Origin: Chryseobacterium sp. MYb264
GTDB taxonomy: Bacteria > Bacteroidota > Bacteroidia > Flavobacteriales > Weeksellaceae
DNA: 64,000 bases
NCBI RefSeq assembly: GCF_035974275.1
Contig: NZ_CP142422.1
Coordinates: forward strand, 4,526,001-4,590,000
Reading direction: 5' to 3'
The position numbers and the translations under genes were made by a program. Below, in pieces: positions 26,738 to 35,952 of the stretch. The notes beneath the pieces were generated by a model. That model did no database searches, was not told where the DNA came from, and saw only the letters and a program-made list of their open reading frames with translations. Numbering within the stretch: the first letter of the stretch is position 1; each line of letters opens with the position of its first letter.

Positions 26738-26995
26738 ATGGATGAGAATATCTTAGGAATTATTGCCGGAATACTTACCTCTGTTGCAATGTTGCCGCAG
26801 CTCATTAAGGTTGTTAAAGAAAAAAATGCGGAGGATCTCTCGTGGGTTATGCTCATTGTTCTTATCTCTGGTTTATCTCTTTGGGTTTGGTACGGTTTTT
26901 TAAAAGATGAACTTCCTATTATCCTTTCCAACTCTTTTGCGGTGATCTTAAACATAACTTTACTGAGTTGCTGTTTGATGTTCGGGAAAAAGTAA
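26738..26995 (+). CDS. SemiSWEET-type sugar transporter (PQ-loop protein)
   Basis: The 85-residue membrane protein has three hydrophobic helices. Helix 1 contains GIIAGILTSVAMLPQLIKVVK with the PQ motif, and helix 2 contains WVMLIVLISGLSLWVWYGFL. This is the single three-helix bundle of bacterial SemiSWEETs, which dimerise to move mono- or disaccharides across the inner membrane. The length is exactly typical. The gene is followed 20 bases later by a terminator and has no metabolic partner nearby. Confidence 0.87.
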   Translation: MDENILGIIAGILTSVAMLPQLIKVVKEKNAEDLSWVMLIVLISGLSLWVWYGFLKDELPIILSNSFAVILNITLLSCCLMFGKK

Positions 26996-27015
26996 ACCTC
27001 ATTTTAAGAATAAAA

Positions 27016-27042
27016 AAACGCCTTACCTCGTAAGACGTTTTT
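27016..27042. terminator. Terminator between convergent SemiSWEET and META-domain genes
   Basis: AAACG-C-CTTAC / GTAAG-A-CGTTT stem with a single internal mismatch and a CTC loop. A's and T's flank both sides, so it can work in both directions. Confidence 0.75.
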
Positions 27043-27068
27043 AAAGCTATTTTTATAAATCGTATTGT

Positions 27069-27512
27069 TTATTGGCTTTCAAATTTCGCTAGCGGAGCCA
27101 TTCGGGCTTTATTCAGACTCAGCGTTTTTCCACTTACTGAATAATTGTCAGCAGCCAGCAAAGCATCTAAAAATGCTCTTTCTGTCGGAAGATCATCGCA
27201 GGCAATCATGGTAGACATTCCTTGATTAAATTTAATACGCATCATTTCAGGTTTTATCTCAAAAGTACCGCCCACACCATTGCATCCACCATGCCCTTCG
27301 TATCTCATATCTGCTTTGTTCAGTTTGAAAAAAGGTCTGGCCTTAGGATTTTTAAGCACAATAGGTTTTCCGTTGAGCTCTGTGAGTGTCCAGACTTTTT
27401 CTGTGATGTCATTATTCACATCAATGGGAGCCTGAGAAGGTTTGCTCATACAGGATGACACAAAAACAATCATCAAAATAAAGGAACTTAAAGAATAACA
27501 AAGGTTTTTCAT
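27069..27512 (-). CDS. META-domain (HslJ-like) lipoprotein
   Basis: The 147-residue protein has a lipoprotein signal (VFVSSCMSK, Cys near residue 21). A META domain follows: VWTLTELNGKPIV, then GHGGCNGVGGTFEI and MSTMIACDDLPTERAFLDAL. The CNGVGG turn and the TMIAC segment are the family hallmarks. HslJ relatives are associated with heat or novobiocin tolerance, but the biochemical role is unknown. It follows the next minus-strand gene by 24 bases, so the two small lipoproteins are probably co-transcribed. Confidence 0.82.
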   Translation of the reverse strand: MKNLCYSLSSFILMIVFVSSCMSKPSQAPIDVNNDITEKVWTLTELNGKPIVLKNPKARPFFKLNKADMRYEGHGGCNGVGGTFEIKPEMMRIKFNQGMSTMIACDDLPTERAFLDALLAADNYSVSGKTLSLNKARMAPLAKFESQ

Positions 27513-27536
27513 ATCTGTTTCGTTTAATTTGTTCTT

Positions 27537-27932
27537 TTAATAGGAAGCCATTTTTGTGGCAGACTTGTCTTTCCCGTTTTCTTTATAGCTAAAGAGCACC
27601 ATGTCATAATTTTTCTTCAAAAATGTAATATTTCCCCGAATATTTGAATATTGGTATTCTGCATTGGAAGCAGTATAGTCAGGAAATCCGTCACTTTTTT
27701 GTAGGTCATAGGTCTTGCCGTCAAGATGTACAACTGCGGTGTTTTGAGTATGATTGATACTGACTTCAATCTTTTCGCCGTTGTTGTCTGTATAGACATT
27801 TTTTACAATGTCATCATGAGTTACAGAATCATTTGTGTCCGTAAGTATTTCTGCTTCTTTCGGTGAATTTTTACACGCTGCGAGGGAGAGTGCGAAAAGC
27901 CCTAAAAGGAGGGGTTGTAATAATGTTTTCAT
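27537..27932 (-). CDS. Small lipoprotein, possibly MliC-like
   Basis: The 131-residue lipoprotein (lipobox LSLAAC, Cys20) has a C-terminal part reading VYTDNNGEKIEVSINHTQ, TAVVHLDGKTYDLQ and NAEYQYSNIRGNITFLKKN. This resembles the small beta-barrel of MliC/PliC lysozyme inhibitors, where an LDGK-x-Y strand precedes an A-[RE]-Y segment. The conserved Cys of MliC is absent, so the assignment is tentative. First gene of a pair with the META lipoprotein. Confidence 0.6.
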   Translation of the reverse strand: MKTLLQPLLLGLFALSLAACKNSPKEAEILTDTNDSVTHDDIVKNVYTDNNGEKIEVSINHTQNTAVVHLDGKTYDLQKSDGFPDYTASNAEYQYSNIRGNITFLKKNYDMVLFSYKENGKDKSATKMASY

Positions 27933-28098
27933 AGTGATAAGTGATATGGTGATTCATAAAATATTTGATATTAATGAGTTATAAAAATACAACTTTTTTT
28001 ATTAATAAATGTTAATTTTATATAAAATAACTGATTACCAGTGTTTTGTATTTTACTCTCTTTCTTTAACGAATTCTGGATTATGAGATGAAAACAGA

Positions 28099-28127
28099 GG
28101 ATGTCCTAAAAGTCAGACATCCTTTTT
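28099..28127 (+). terminator. Orphan terminator-like hairpin
   Basis: GGATGTC / GACATCC with a 10-base loop followed by TTTTT on the plus strand. No plus-strand gene lies upstream within 1 kb, so it either terminates an unseen transcript or protects the region from antisense reading. Confidence 0.5.
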
Positions 28128-28188
28128 GAGAATTTAATATTTGCATATACCTCCTGTACAGGGCTACGAAAAAAATGGATAAAATTAA

Positions 28189-28215
28189 AGGCTGCCCAAG
28201 CTTTTAGGACAGCCT
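28189..28215 (-). terminator. Terminator of the surface-protein gene
   Basis: AGGCTG / CAGCCT arms extended across a mismatch. Read on the minus strand it follows the stop at 28249 and ends in TTTAATTTT. Its loop shares TGTCCTAAAAG with the hairpin at 28099 on the opposite strand. Confidence 0.6.
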
Positions 28216-28248
28216 CTTTAATTGATAGTGTATAGAATGTTTTACTTT

Positions 28249-29118
28249 TTATGGGGCAGTAATCTGTTCTATGGTAAAGAATGCTTTTGTTGTGTTACAT
28301 GTTCCCGCAGGACAAGTAGTCACACTTCCTGCGCTCGTTGGAGATGAAGATCCCATCATATAATACAATTTATAAAAAGTTTTGTCGGTAGGGCTATTGG
28401 TAGTCCATGAGTAAAGACGCTGTTCTGGCATTCCTGCCGCATACGTTTCGGGATCACCCCAATAGGGATTGGTAGAGCTTGTCTGTATTCTTGCGCCGGT
28501 GGTAGCATCAATTAAACTTGAAGATGATGTTGCATTGTCTCCCGCCCAGGCATTTGGCGGTAGCCTCAGCTGGTTCTGTTGATAACCTCCGGCTCCACTC
28601 CACAGATAATGCCCATTAGAAATAATTTCTACATTGGAAGCAGTGTTATTCCTAATTTGTAAATTAACTTGTGAAAAAGCCGAATTTGTAGGGATAAAAG
28701 TTCGTACGGAAAACTTGCCGTCAGGCGTTGTAATTTGTAAGGCATATCCTGCTCTTCCGTTATCTGTTGTAGCTACCAAAGGTCCCATGACCGCTATGCT
28801 TTCTAAATGGGCGAGATTGGTATTCCCTCCGCTAGTTCCGGATGAGGTATTGAATACTCTCCATTCTGTACCGTTCCAGAAATAATATCCTGGATTTAAG
28901 GCGGGTCCCGTATTATAAACAAGAAGACCGGTTGCATTGGGATTTCCACTAAGCTGCATCGTTGCAGATGTGAGAGAAATTCTCGGACCTAAAATTCCCT
29001 TATTTGGTGAACTCACGTCCAGAATAGACGATGGATCTGGGTTAGCAATATTAATACCCACTTGTGCGTTGGAGAAAGATACAGCTAATAAAAATGCTGC
29101 CATGAGTGAATTTTTCAT
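28249..29118 (-). CDS. Exported surface/tail-fibre-like hypothetical protein
   Basis: The 289-residue protein has a signal peptide (MKNSLMAAFLLAVSFSNAQ). It continues with VGINIANPDPSSILDVSSPN, KGILGPRISL and GYYFWNGTEWRVF, a signature shared by many Bacteroidota surface proteins and fibre-like repeats. The rest is Ser/Thr/Asn-rich beta structure, ending with a two-Cys segment TTCPAGTCNTT. There is no T9SS sorting domain. The function is unknown; it may be an outer-surface adhesin or matrix protein. Monocistronic. Confidence 0.65.
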   Translation of the reverse strand: MKNSLMAAFLLAVSFSNAQVGINIANPDPSSILDVSSPNKGILGPRISLTSATMQLSGNPNATGLLVYNTGPALNPGYYFWNGTEWRVFNTSSGTSGGNTNLAHLESIAVMGPLVATTDNGRAGYALQITTPDGKFSVRTFIPTNSAFSQVNLQIRNNTASNVEIISNGHYLWSGAGGYQQNQLRLPPNAWAGDNATSSSSLIDATTGARIQTSSTNPYWGDPETYAAGMPEQRLYSWTTNSPTDKTFYKLYYMMGSSSPTSAGSVTTCPAGTCNTTKAFFTIEQITAP

Positions 29119-29461
29119 AGTTCTTTAAGTTTTGCATGGTGTTAGGCTTTTTAAAGCTTTAAGTTTTTGGTCTGAATTAAACCTTTCGATCTAATTTTGT
29201 TAAAGATATAAAAAAAATAGATGTGAAAGAAGTGTCATGCTATTAAATTAATCTTAATTTAAATTTGAATAATGAAGAAGAATCATGTTAAAATTTTTAA
29301 TAAATTATATTATTTAACTGGAATATCATAAAATGATGAATATTGAATAATTTACAGTTTTACGGTGTTTTTTTGGGAATTATGTACCGGTAAGCATTTT
29401 AGCTAATTTAAAGAAGCGTTAAATTTTGTTAATCCCCTATGATTGTATATCAATCAAAATG
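29119..29461. other. AT-rich intergenic region between divergent genes
   Basis: About 340 bases, very A/T-rich. Apart from the promoter box at 29462 for the next gene I see no RNA gene, repeat or ORF. Confidence 0.5.
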
Positions 29462-29469
29462 TACATTTG
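29462..29469 (+). promoter_or_regulatory. -7 promoter box before the small membrane protein gene
   Basis: TACATTTG matches TAnnTTTG. A TTG at 29443-29445 lies 16 bases upstream. The box lies inside the upstream extension of the next ORF, which supports the downstream ATG at 29480 as the true start. Confidence 0.45.
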
Positions 29470-29479
29470 TTCCTTCAAA

Positions 29480-29869
29480 ATGAGAACGTATATCACCTAT
29501 TTTTTGACAGCACTTTTTCTGCTTTTCGTAGTGGAAAGTAAGATCAATGTCAAAACTTTGCGAAATGACTACACCAGTCATACGTCTCACATGCCTAAAA
29601 GAACCAATCGTTTAAATCAAACGTGCGAAAAATTGTCTATTCAGCAAATTCAGGATGATGCAGGAAGTGCTTATTCCATTGAATTTAATGAAGAAGACTT
29701 TCAGCTTTCAGATACTTTGCAGACCATCATTGCTTTTGCAAGTATTTTCAGTTTGGTTTATATTTTCGGTTTAGAAACAAAAAAACAGTTGAAACCTGCC
29801 ATATATGGCTTTCTATCACAATTTTCTACTGTTAAAAGATTCATTCTGATTCGTTCTATCAGAATTTAA
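29480..29869 (+). CDS. Small membrane protein of unknown function upstream of an RND pump
   Basis: About 129 residues from the chosen ATG. A hydrophobic N-terminal segment (MRTYITYFLTALFLLFVV) is followed by a polar, charged middle. A second membrane segment, LQTIIAFASIFSLVYIFGL, precedes a basic C-terminus. I do not recognise the family. Longer starts at 29426 or 29459 are possible but would cross the promoter box. It precedes the efflux adaptor gene by 150 bases on the same strand, and position suggests a link with the pump. Confidence 0.55.
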   Translation: MRTYITYFLTALFLLFVVESKINVKTLRNDYTSHTSHMPKRTNRLNQTCEKLSIQQIQDDAGSAYSIEFNEEDFQLSDTLQTIIAFASIFSLVYIFGLETKKQLKPAIYGFLSQFSTVKRFILIRSIRI

Positions 29870-30019
29870 AAACTCATTTTCCCGTTAGATTTTCTGCTCT
29901 TTATGTTGAGCGGGGAATGTTATGCGTTGTGTTTGCCGGTAATCATCACAACGTAAGATCCCTTGTTACCACCTTTCCGATTTAAAAAAATAACGATTTA
30001 AATATAAAACTCTAAAATT

Positions 30020-31105
30020 ATGATGAAAAGAGCTGTCTCAAGCATTATGCTAAGCGCCCTCTTATTGGTTGTTAGTTGTAACAACAAGAAAGAAGAAAAA
30101 GAAGAAGCAACGATATATCCGGTAACCAACCCTGTGAAAATGGATACGGTTATTGATAAAGAATTTGTAGCTCAGATCCGTTCTGTAAAGAACATCGAAG
30201 TTCGTGCACAGGAAAAAGGTTTTTTAGAAAAAATCTATGTGGATGAAGGTCAGTACGTACATCAGGGGCAGACCCTGTTCAGAATTATGCCCCAGCTGTA
30301 CCAGGCAGAATTATTAAAAGCCAAAGCTGAAGTGGAGCAGGCTACAATTGAATTAAAAAATGCAAGTACCTTAGCCAACAACAATATTGTTTCTAAAAAT
30401 GAAAGAGCAATGGCAAAGGCTAAACTAGATGCCGCTAACGCAGAAGCGAAACTGGCGCAGATCCATTTATCTTTCACAGATATCAAGGCTCCGTTTTCTG
30501 GGATTATCAACAGATTGCCTTTGAGATTAGGAAGCCTTGTGGATGAAGGCGATTTGCTGACTTCACTTTCTGATAATACGAATATGTACACCTATTTCAA
30601 TGTTTCGGAACCTGAATATATTAATTATCAGACGAATGTCGCTTCACGTGGGAGCCAAAACGTTAATTTAATTATGGCAAATGGAGATGTTTTCCCTCAA
30701 AGTGGAGAAATTCAGACCATTACAGGAGAATTTGATAATGAAACGGGAAATATTGCATTCAGAGCAAAATTTCCGAATCCCGATAAACTCCTGAGAAACG
30801 GACAGACAGGTAAGATCAGAATGACATTACCGCTTAAAAATGCTTTAATTATTCCTCAAAAAGCGACCTACGAAATTCAGGATCAGAAATATGTTTTTGT
30901 AGTGGATAACAAAGGCGTGGTCAAATCTAAAAATATTAAGATCGCCTATGAACTTCCTGATGTGTATGTGGTAGGCTCTGGCTTGGCAACAGGTGATAAG
31001 GTTTTACTGGAAGGTGTTCAGAAGGTAAAAGACGATCAAAAGGTTCAGACAAAATTCCAGGATCCTAAGAAAGTTCTTAAATCATTGAAATTAAAAGCAG
31101 AGTAG
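30020..31105 (+). CDS. RND efflux periplasmic adaptor lipoprotein (AcrA/MexA-type)
   Basis: The 361-residue membrane-fusion protein has a lipobox (LLLVVSCNN). It shows the adaptor pattern VEVRAQEKG-like IEVRAQEKGFLEKIYVDEGQ, the LFRIMPQLYQAELLKAKAEVEQA hairpin and FTDIKAPFSGIINRLPLRLGSLV (second lipoyl half). A beta-barrel part with FRAKFPNPDKLLRNGQTGKIRM ends the fold. It links the inner-membrane pump to the outer-membrane channel. It is the first gene of a three-gene pump operon. Confidence 0.9.
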   Translation: MMKRAVSSIMLSALLLVVSCNNKKEEKEEATIYPVTNPVKMDTVIDKEFVAQIRSVKNIEVRAQEKGFLEKIYVDEGQYVHQGQTLFRIMPQLYQAELLKAKAEVEQATIELKNASTLANNNIVSKNERAMAKAKLDAANAEAKLAQIHLSFTDIKAPFSGIINRLPLRLGSLVDEGDLLTSLSDNTNMYTYFNVSEPEYINYQTNVASRGSQNVNLIMANGDVFPQSGEIQTITGEFDNETGNIAFRAKFPNPDKLLRNGQTGKIRMTLPLKNALIIPQKATYEIQDQKYVFVVDNKGVVKSKNIKIAYELPDVYVVGSGLATGDKVLLEGVQKVKDDQKVQTKFQDPKKVLKSLKLKAE

Positions 31106-31198
31106 AAATTAATGATCATTGATAAAGGATAAATGATGCCGACGCTTTGTCTATCATCTTTTCGTCTGTTATCTATTTTCTAAAAAATATAAAATTAC

Positions 31199-34100
31199 AT
31201 GTTTAAGAAATTCATTCGCAGACCTGTTCTGTCTATCGTAATCTCTTTGATTATCGTATTTATGGGTGTTTTGTCTTTGGTAAAACTTCCCGTAACACAG
31301 TTCCCGTCCATTTCTCCGCCTAAGGTAAATATTACTGCGGATTATCCTGGTGCCAACAACGAATTGCTGATCAAATCCGTAGTTATTCCGTTGGAAAGAG
31401 GATTAAATGGAGTACCGGGAATGAAATATATGACCTCTGATGCCGGAAATGACGGTGAGGCCTCTATTCAGGTTGTTTTCGATTTAGGAACCGATCCTAA
31501 TGTAGCTGCGGTCAACGTACAAAACCGTGTTTCGTCCGTGGTTAATAAACTTCCGCCCCTGGTGGTCCGTGAAGGGGTGAAAATTACCAGGGAAGAGCCT
31601 AATATGTTGATGTACATTAACTTGTATAGCGATGACCCTAAGGCAGACCAGAAATTCCTGTTCAACTATGCGGATATTAATGTAATGTCTGAATTGAGAA
31701 GGGTGAGCGGTGTCGGTTTTGCAGACATTCTGGGAACAAGAGAATACGCCATGCGTATCTGGCTGAAACCTGACAGATTAACAGCTTACAGCATTTCAGC
31801 AGATGAAGTGATGGAGGCACTTAATGAGCAGAGTTTGGAAGCATCTCCTGGTAAAACGGGAGAAAGTTCAGGAAAACGTTCGCAGTCATTTGAGTATATT
31901 TTGAAATATCCCGGACGTTTCAATAATGAAAAGGATTACGGAAATATTATCCTTAAAGCTAAGCCGGACGGGGAATTTATCCGGTTAAAAGATGTGGCTG
32001 ATATTGAGTTTGGTTCCTCAATGTACGATATTTATTCTACATTAAATGGTAAACCTTCCGCAGCAATTACCGTAAAACAGTCTTATGGCTCCAATGCAAG
32101 TGATGTTATCAAAAATGTAAAATCTCTGATGGCTGAATTGCAGAAAACGACCTTCCCGAAAGGAATGCACTATGATATTAGTTATGACGTTTCAAGATTC
32201 TTGGATGCTTCGATTGAAAAGGTGATTCATACGCTGTTTGAAGCCTTCATTTTGGTGGCAATTGTTGTATTTCTGTTTCTGGGCGACTGGCGTTCAACGC
32301 TGATTCCTGCGATCGCCGTTCCGGTGTCGCTGGTGGGTACTTTCGCTGTTATGTCGGCCTTTGGAATTACATTGAATATGATTTCATTATTCGCCCTCGT
32401 CATGGCGATTGGGGTCGTCGTCGATGATGCGATTGTGGTTATTGAGGCCGTTCACGCCAAGATGGAAGAAAAAGGATTATCACCTTTAAAGGCAACTGAA
32501 GAAGCCATGCACGAGATCAGTGGAGCGATTATCGCGATTACTTTGGTAATGGCATCGGTATTTATTCCAATTGCATTTATGTCTGGTCCGGTTGGGGTTT
32601 TCTACCGTCAGTTCTCCATTACAATGGCTTCAGCAATTATCCTTTCTGGGGTTGTGGCTTTAACATTGACGCCTGCTTTATGTGCTTTAATTCTAAAAAA
32701 TAATCACGGAAAAGTTAAGAGAAGAACGCCAATTACTATTTTTCTGGATAAATTCAATAATTTATTTACGAAAGGGGCTGGGAAGTATGAAAAAATGCTG
32801 AATAAAACAGTGAAGAAGAAAACCGTTACGCTTCCGCTTTTACTTGCTTTCTGTGCGTGTACGTTCTTCCTTAGTAATTCACTTCCTTCAGGGTTTATCC
32901 CGGCAGAAGATCAGGGGATGATTTATGCGATTATTCAGACGCCTCCGGGATCTACATTAGAAAGAACAAATCAAATCGCTAAAGAATTGCTGAAAGAATC
33001 TGAGGGCATCGACGGGGTGCAGTCTGTATCATCACTTGCGGGATATGAGATCTTGTCGGAAGGTACGGGTTCCAACTCGGGTACCTGTCTTATTAATCTT
33101 AAAAGCTGGGAAGACCGTAAAGAATCTGCCGCTGAAATTATTGAAAAGCTTGAAGAAAAAGCGAAGAATATTCCGGGAGCCAATATCGAATTTTTCCAAC
33201 CCCCGTCTGTTCCCGGTTATGGAGCGGCAGGAGGTTTTGAACTTCGTCTGCTGGATAAGGCGGGAAGTGGAGATTATCATAAAATGGAGCAGGTAAGTAA
33301 CGATTTTGTGAAAGAACTGAATAAGAGACCTGAACTTGGTTCTGCATTTACCTTTTATTCAGCAAGTTTCCCGCAGTATATGCTAAGAATTGACAACGAT
33401 CTGGCGGAGCAGAAAGGAGTGACCATCGAAAATGCAATGGATAACCTTTCAACATTAATCGGTTCTAACTACGAAACAAGTTTTATCCGTTTTGACAGAC
33501 CATATAAGGTAATCGTTCAGGCTGGACCTCAATACCGTGCCTTACCAACAGACCTGTTGAAACTTTTTGTTAAAAATGATAAAGGCGAAATGGTACCCTA
33601 TTCCGATTTCATGAAGATGGAAAAAGTATATGGCCTATCCGAAATGACGAGACATAATATGTACAATTCTGCTCAGGTAAGCGGTACGCCGGCTCCGGGA
33701 TATAGTTCAGGACAGGCCATTAAAGCCATTCAGGAGGTTGCCGATAAAACACTTCCGAGAGGTTTTGGGATCGACTGGGCGGGGATCTCTAAAGATGAGG
33801 TGAATCGTGGAAATGAGGCGGTCTATATTTTCTTAGTGTGTTTGGGATTTGTGTACTTAATTCTTTCAGCACAGTATGAAAGCTTCATTCTTCCGTTACC
33901 GGTAATTCTATCTTTGCCAACGGGGATTTTCGGAGCATTTTTATGTCTGAAACTATTAGGACTGGAAAATAATATCTATGCTCAGGTAGCCATGGTCATG
34001 CTGATTGGTCTTTTAGGTAAAAATGCCGTACTGATTGTAGAATTTGCCGTCCAGAAGAAGGCGGAAGAGGGAATTCCGGTAGCTCAGGCTGCGATTGAAG

Positions 34101-34393
34101 GGGCAGCTATCCGTTTCCGTCCTATTTTGATGACCTCATTTGCATTTATTGCAGGTTTGATTCCTTTGGTGATGGCTACCGGACCGGGAGCAATTGGTAA
34201 CCGAACGATCGGAACAGCAGCAGCAGGTGGGATGTTAATAGGAACCGTTTTCGGACTGATGATTATTCCCGGATTATATTATATTTTCGGAACGATTGCC
34301 GAAAAGTCGAAATTGGCAAGATATGAAGAAGAAAACCCTCTAACAGAACAAACAGAACCTTATCAACACGATGACAAACATGAAGATTTATAA
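31199..34393 (+). CDS. RND multidrug efflux permease (AcrB/HAE1 family)
   Basis: The 1064-residue inner-membrane pump has 12 expected transmembrane helices. The start FKKFIRRPVLSIVISLIIV and TM4 with VVVDDAIVVIEAVHAKMEE contain the proton-relay Asp pair. TM10 GLLGKNAVLIVEFAVQKK contains the relay Lys. The periplasmic porter domains contain PVTQFPSISPPKVNITADYP and IPAEDQGMIY. Likely substrates are hydrophobic drugs, detergents or dyes, but the sequence does not specify. It lies 93 bases after the adaptor and overlaps the channel gene by 23 bases. Confidence 0.94.
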   Translation: MFKKFIRRPVLSIVISLIIVFMGVLSLVKLPVTQFPSISPPKVNITADYPGANNELLIKSVVIPLERGLNGVPGMKYMTSDAGNDGEASIQVVFDLGTDPNVAAVNVQNRVSSVVNKLPPLVVREGVKITREEPNMLMYINLYSDDPKADQKFLFNYADINVMSELRRVSGVGFADILGTREYAMRIWLKPDRLTAYSISADEVMEALNEQSLEASPGKTGESSGKRSQSFEYILKYPGRFNNEKDYGNIILKAKPDGEFIRLKDVADIEFGSSMYDIYSTLNGKPSAAITVKQSYGSNASDVIKNVKSLMAELQKTTFPKGMHYDISYDVSRFLDASIEKVIHTLFEAFILVAIVVFLFLGDWRSTLIPAIAVPVSLVGTFAVMSAFGITLNMISLFALVMAIGVVVDDAIVVIEAVHAKMEEKGLSPLKATEEAMHEISGAIIAITLVMASVFIPIAFMSGPVGVFYRQFSITMASAIILSGVVALTLTPALCALILKNNHGKVKRRTPITIFLDKFNNLFTKGAGKYEKMLNKTVKKKTVTLPLLLAFCACTFFLSNSLPSGFIPAEDQGMIYAIIQTPPGSTLERTNQIAKELLKESEGIDGVQSVSSLAGYEILSEGTGSNSGTCLINLKSWEDRKESAAEIIEKLEEKAKNIPGANIEFFQPPSVPGYGAAGGFELRLLDKAGSGDYHKMEQVSNDFVKELNKRPELGSAFTFYSASFPQYMLRIDNDLAEQKGVTIENAMDNLSTLIGSNYETSFIRFDRPYKVIVQAGPQYRALPTDLLKLFVKNDKGEMVPYSDFMKMEKVYGLSEMTRHNMYNSAQVSGTPAPGYSSGQAIKAIQEVADKTLPRGFGIDWAGISKDEVNRGNEAVYIFLVCLGFVYLILSAQYESFILPLPVILSLPTGIFGAFLCLKLLGLENNIYAQVAMVMLIGLLGKNAVLIVEFAVQKKAEEGIPVAQAAIEGAAIRFRPILMTSFAFIAGLIPLVMATGPGAIGNRTIGTAAAGGMLIGTVFGLMIIPGLYYIFGTIAEKSKLARYEEENPLTEQTEPYQHDDKHEDL

Positions 34394-35825
34394 TAAACAT
34401 ATAGCAGCCATCGCCTTATCACTTGTTTTAGCAAGTTGTAAGGCGCCAATGGCGACCGTAATAAAAGATGAGGTAAAAGAGAATATACCTCAGAATTTTA
34501 ATCAGGAAGAACAGCAGGCTGACGCCAATAACAATAGCGGAATGACGCCTTGGCGACAGTTTTTTACCGATCCTGATCTGGTAGCATTAATTGAAACAGC
34601 CCTGAAAAATAATCAGGATCTTATGATCACTCTCCAGGAAATTGAAATTGCCAAAAGTGGAGTGGTAGCTAAAAAAGGAAGATTAAGTCCAACTGTTTCT
34701 GCAGGTGTAGGAGCGGGAATAAGAAAAGCAGGTCGATACACCAGTGAAGGAGCCGGAGATGCTTCCACAGAAATGGAACCTGGAAAACCTGTTCCTGATA
34801 ATTTAGGAAACTTTGAGGGGGGGCTGATGACCAACTGGGAAATCGACATCTGGAAAAAACTCAGAAATGAGAAGGATGCGGCTGTGGCTCATTATCTTTC
34901 AACAGTCGAGGGCAAGAACTTTGTTCTTTCGAGCTTAATTGCTGAGGTAGCTGATAATTATTATGAATTATTATCGCTCGATAATCAATTAGGTATTATT
35001 CAGAAATATATTGAGCTTCAGAAAAAAGCGTTGGAAATATCAAAAATTCAGAAAGAAGCAGCGGCGGCTACGGAATTGGCGGTAAAAAAGTTTGAAGCGG
35101 AACTGGCTAAATCAAAAGCTTCAGAATATACCATCCGTCAGCAGATTACGGAAAAGGAAAATCAGATCAATGCGCTGTTGGGAAGATATCCGCAACCGAT
35201 TGTGAGACCTAAAGAAACCTTTATGTCGACCATTCCGCAAACGGTATATACCGGAATTCCTTCACAACTGTTGTCGAACCGCCCTGATATTAAGCAGGCC
35301 GAACTGGAACTTCAGGCCGCAAAACTGGATGTGCAGGCTGCGAGAAAAGAGTTTTATCCTACCCTGGAAATTTCAGCGACTTTAGGCTTAGAAGCCTTTA
35401 AACCTTCTTATCTGGTCAAAATGCCGGAATCCATTGCTTATAATCTGGTAGGTGAATTGGCGGGACCTCTGATTAACAAAAGTGCAATTAAAGCTAATTT
35501 TCAGACGGCGGATGCCAAACAGATCCAGGCATTGTATGAATATGATAAAACGATTCTGAATGCTTATCTGGATGTGGCTAATTTAATGTCGAAAGTGAAA
35601 AACATCGATCAGTATTATCAGTTAAAGTCTGATGAAAATAAAGCATTAGACCAATCAATAGATATTGCCAACCAATTATTCCGAAATTCAAGAGCAGATT
35701 ATCTGGAAGTATTAATGAACCAGAGAGATGCCCTGGATGCGAAAATGGAATTGGTGGAAGCCAAAGAAAAACAACTGAGTACGGTTGTTGATATTTATAA
35801 AAGTTTAGGAGGAGGCTGGAAGTAG
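34371..35825 (+). CDS. RND efflux outer-membrane lipoprotein channel (OprM/NodT-type TolC family)
   Basis: The 484-residue outer-membrane factor has a lipobox LVLASCKAP near residue 23. The family signatures are WRQFFTDPDLVALIETALKNNQDL, TNWEIDIWKKLRNEKDAA and IPSQLLSNRPDIKQAELELQAA. Two TolC coiled-coil repeats make the periplasmic barrel. It starts inside the end of the pump gene (23-base overlap), showing translational coupling, and is followed by a strong terminator. Confidence 0.92.
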   Translation: MTNMKIYNKHIAAIALSLVLASCKAPMATVIKDEVKENIPQNFNQEEQQADANNNSGMTPWRQFFTDPDLVALIETALKNNQDLMITLQEIEIAKSGVVAKKGRLSPTVSAGVGAGIRKAGRYTSEGAGDASTEMEPGKPVPDNLGNFEGGLMTNWEIDIWKKLRNEKDAAVAHYLSTVEGKNFVLSSLIAEVADNYYELLSLDNQLGIIQKYIELQKKALEISKIQKEAAAATELAVKKFEAELAKSKASEYTIRQQITEKENQINALLGRYPQPIVRPKETFMSTIPQTVYTGIPSQLLSNRPDIKQAELELQAAKLDVQAARKEFYPTLEISATLGLEAFKPSYLVKMPESIAYNLVGELAGPLINKSAIKANFQTADAKQIQALYEYDKTILNAYLDVANLMSKVKNIDQYYQLKSDENKALDQSIDIANQLFRNSRADYLEVLMNQRDALDAKMELVEAKEKQLSTVVDIYKSLGGGWK

Positions 35826-35858
35826 AGGAACTTTTAAATCGTTATTTTTTTTAAAACG

Positions 35859-35891
35859 GGGTTCAGATCATTTGATCTGAACCCTCTTTTT
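35859..35891 (+). terminator. Terminator of the efflux operon
   Basis: GGGTTCAGATC / GATCTGAACCC, an 11-bp perfect stem with ATTT loop, followed by TCTTTTTG. Confidence 0.85.
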
Positions 35892-35952
35892 GACATGAAA
35901 AGGCTCGCTGAGTTTAGCGTTTTTTTTAGTATTATCATAAAGTGATTGAGTG

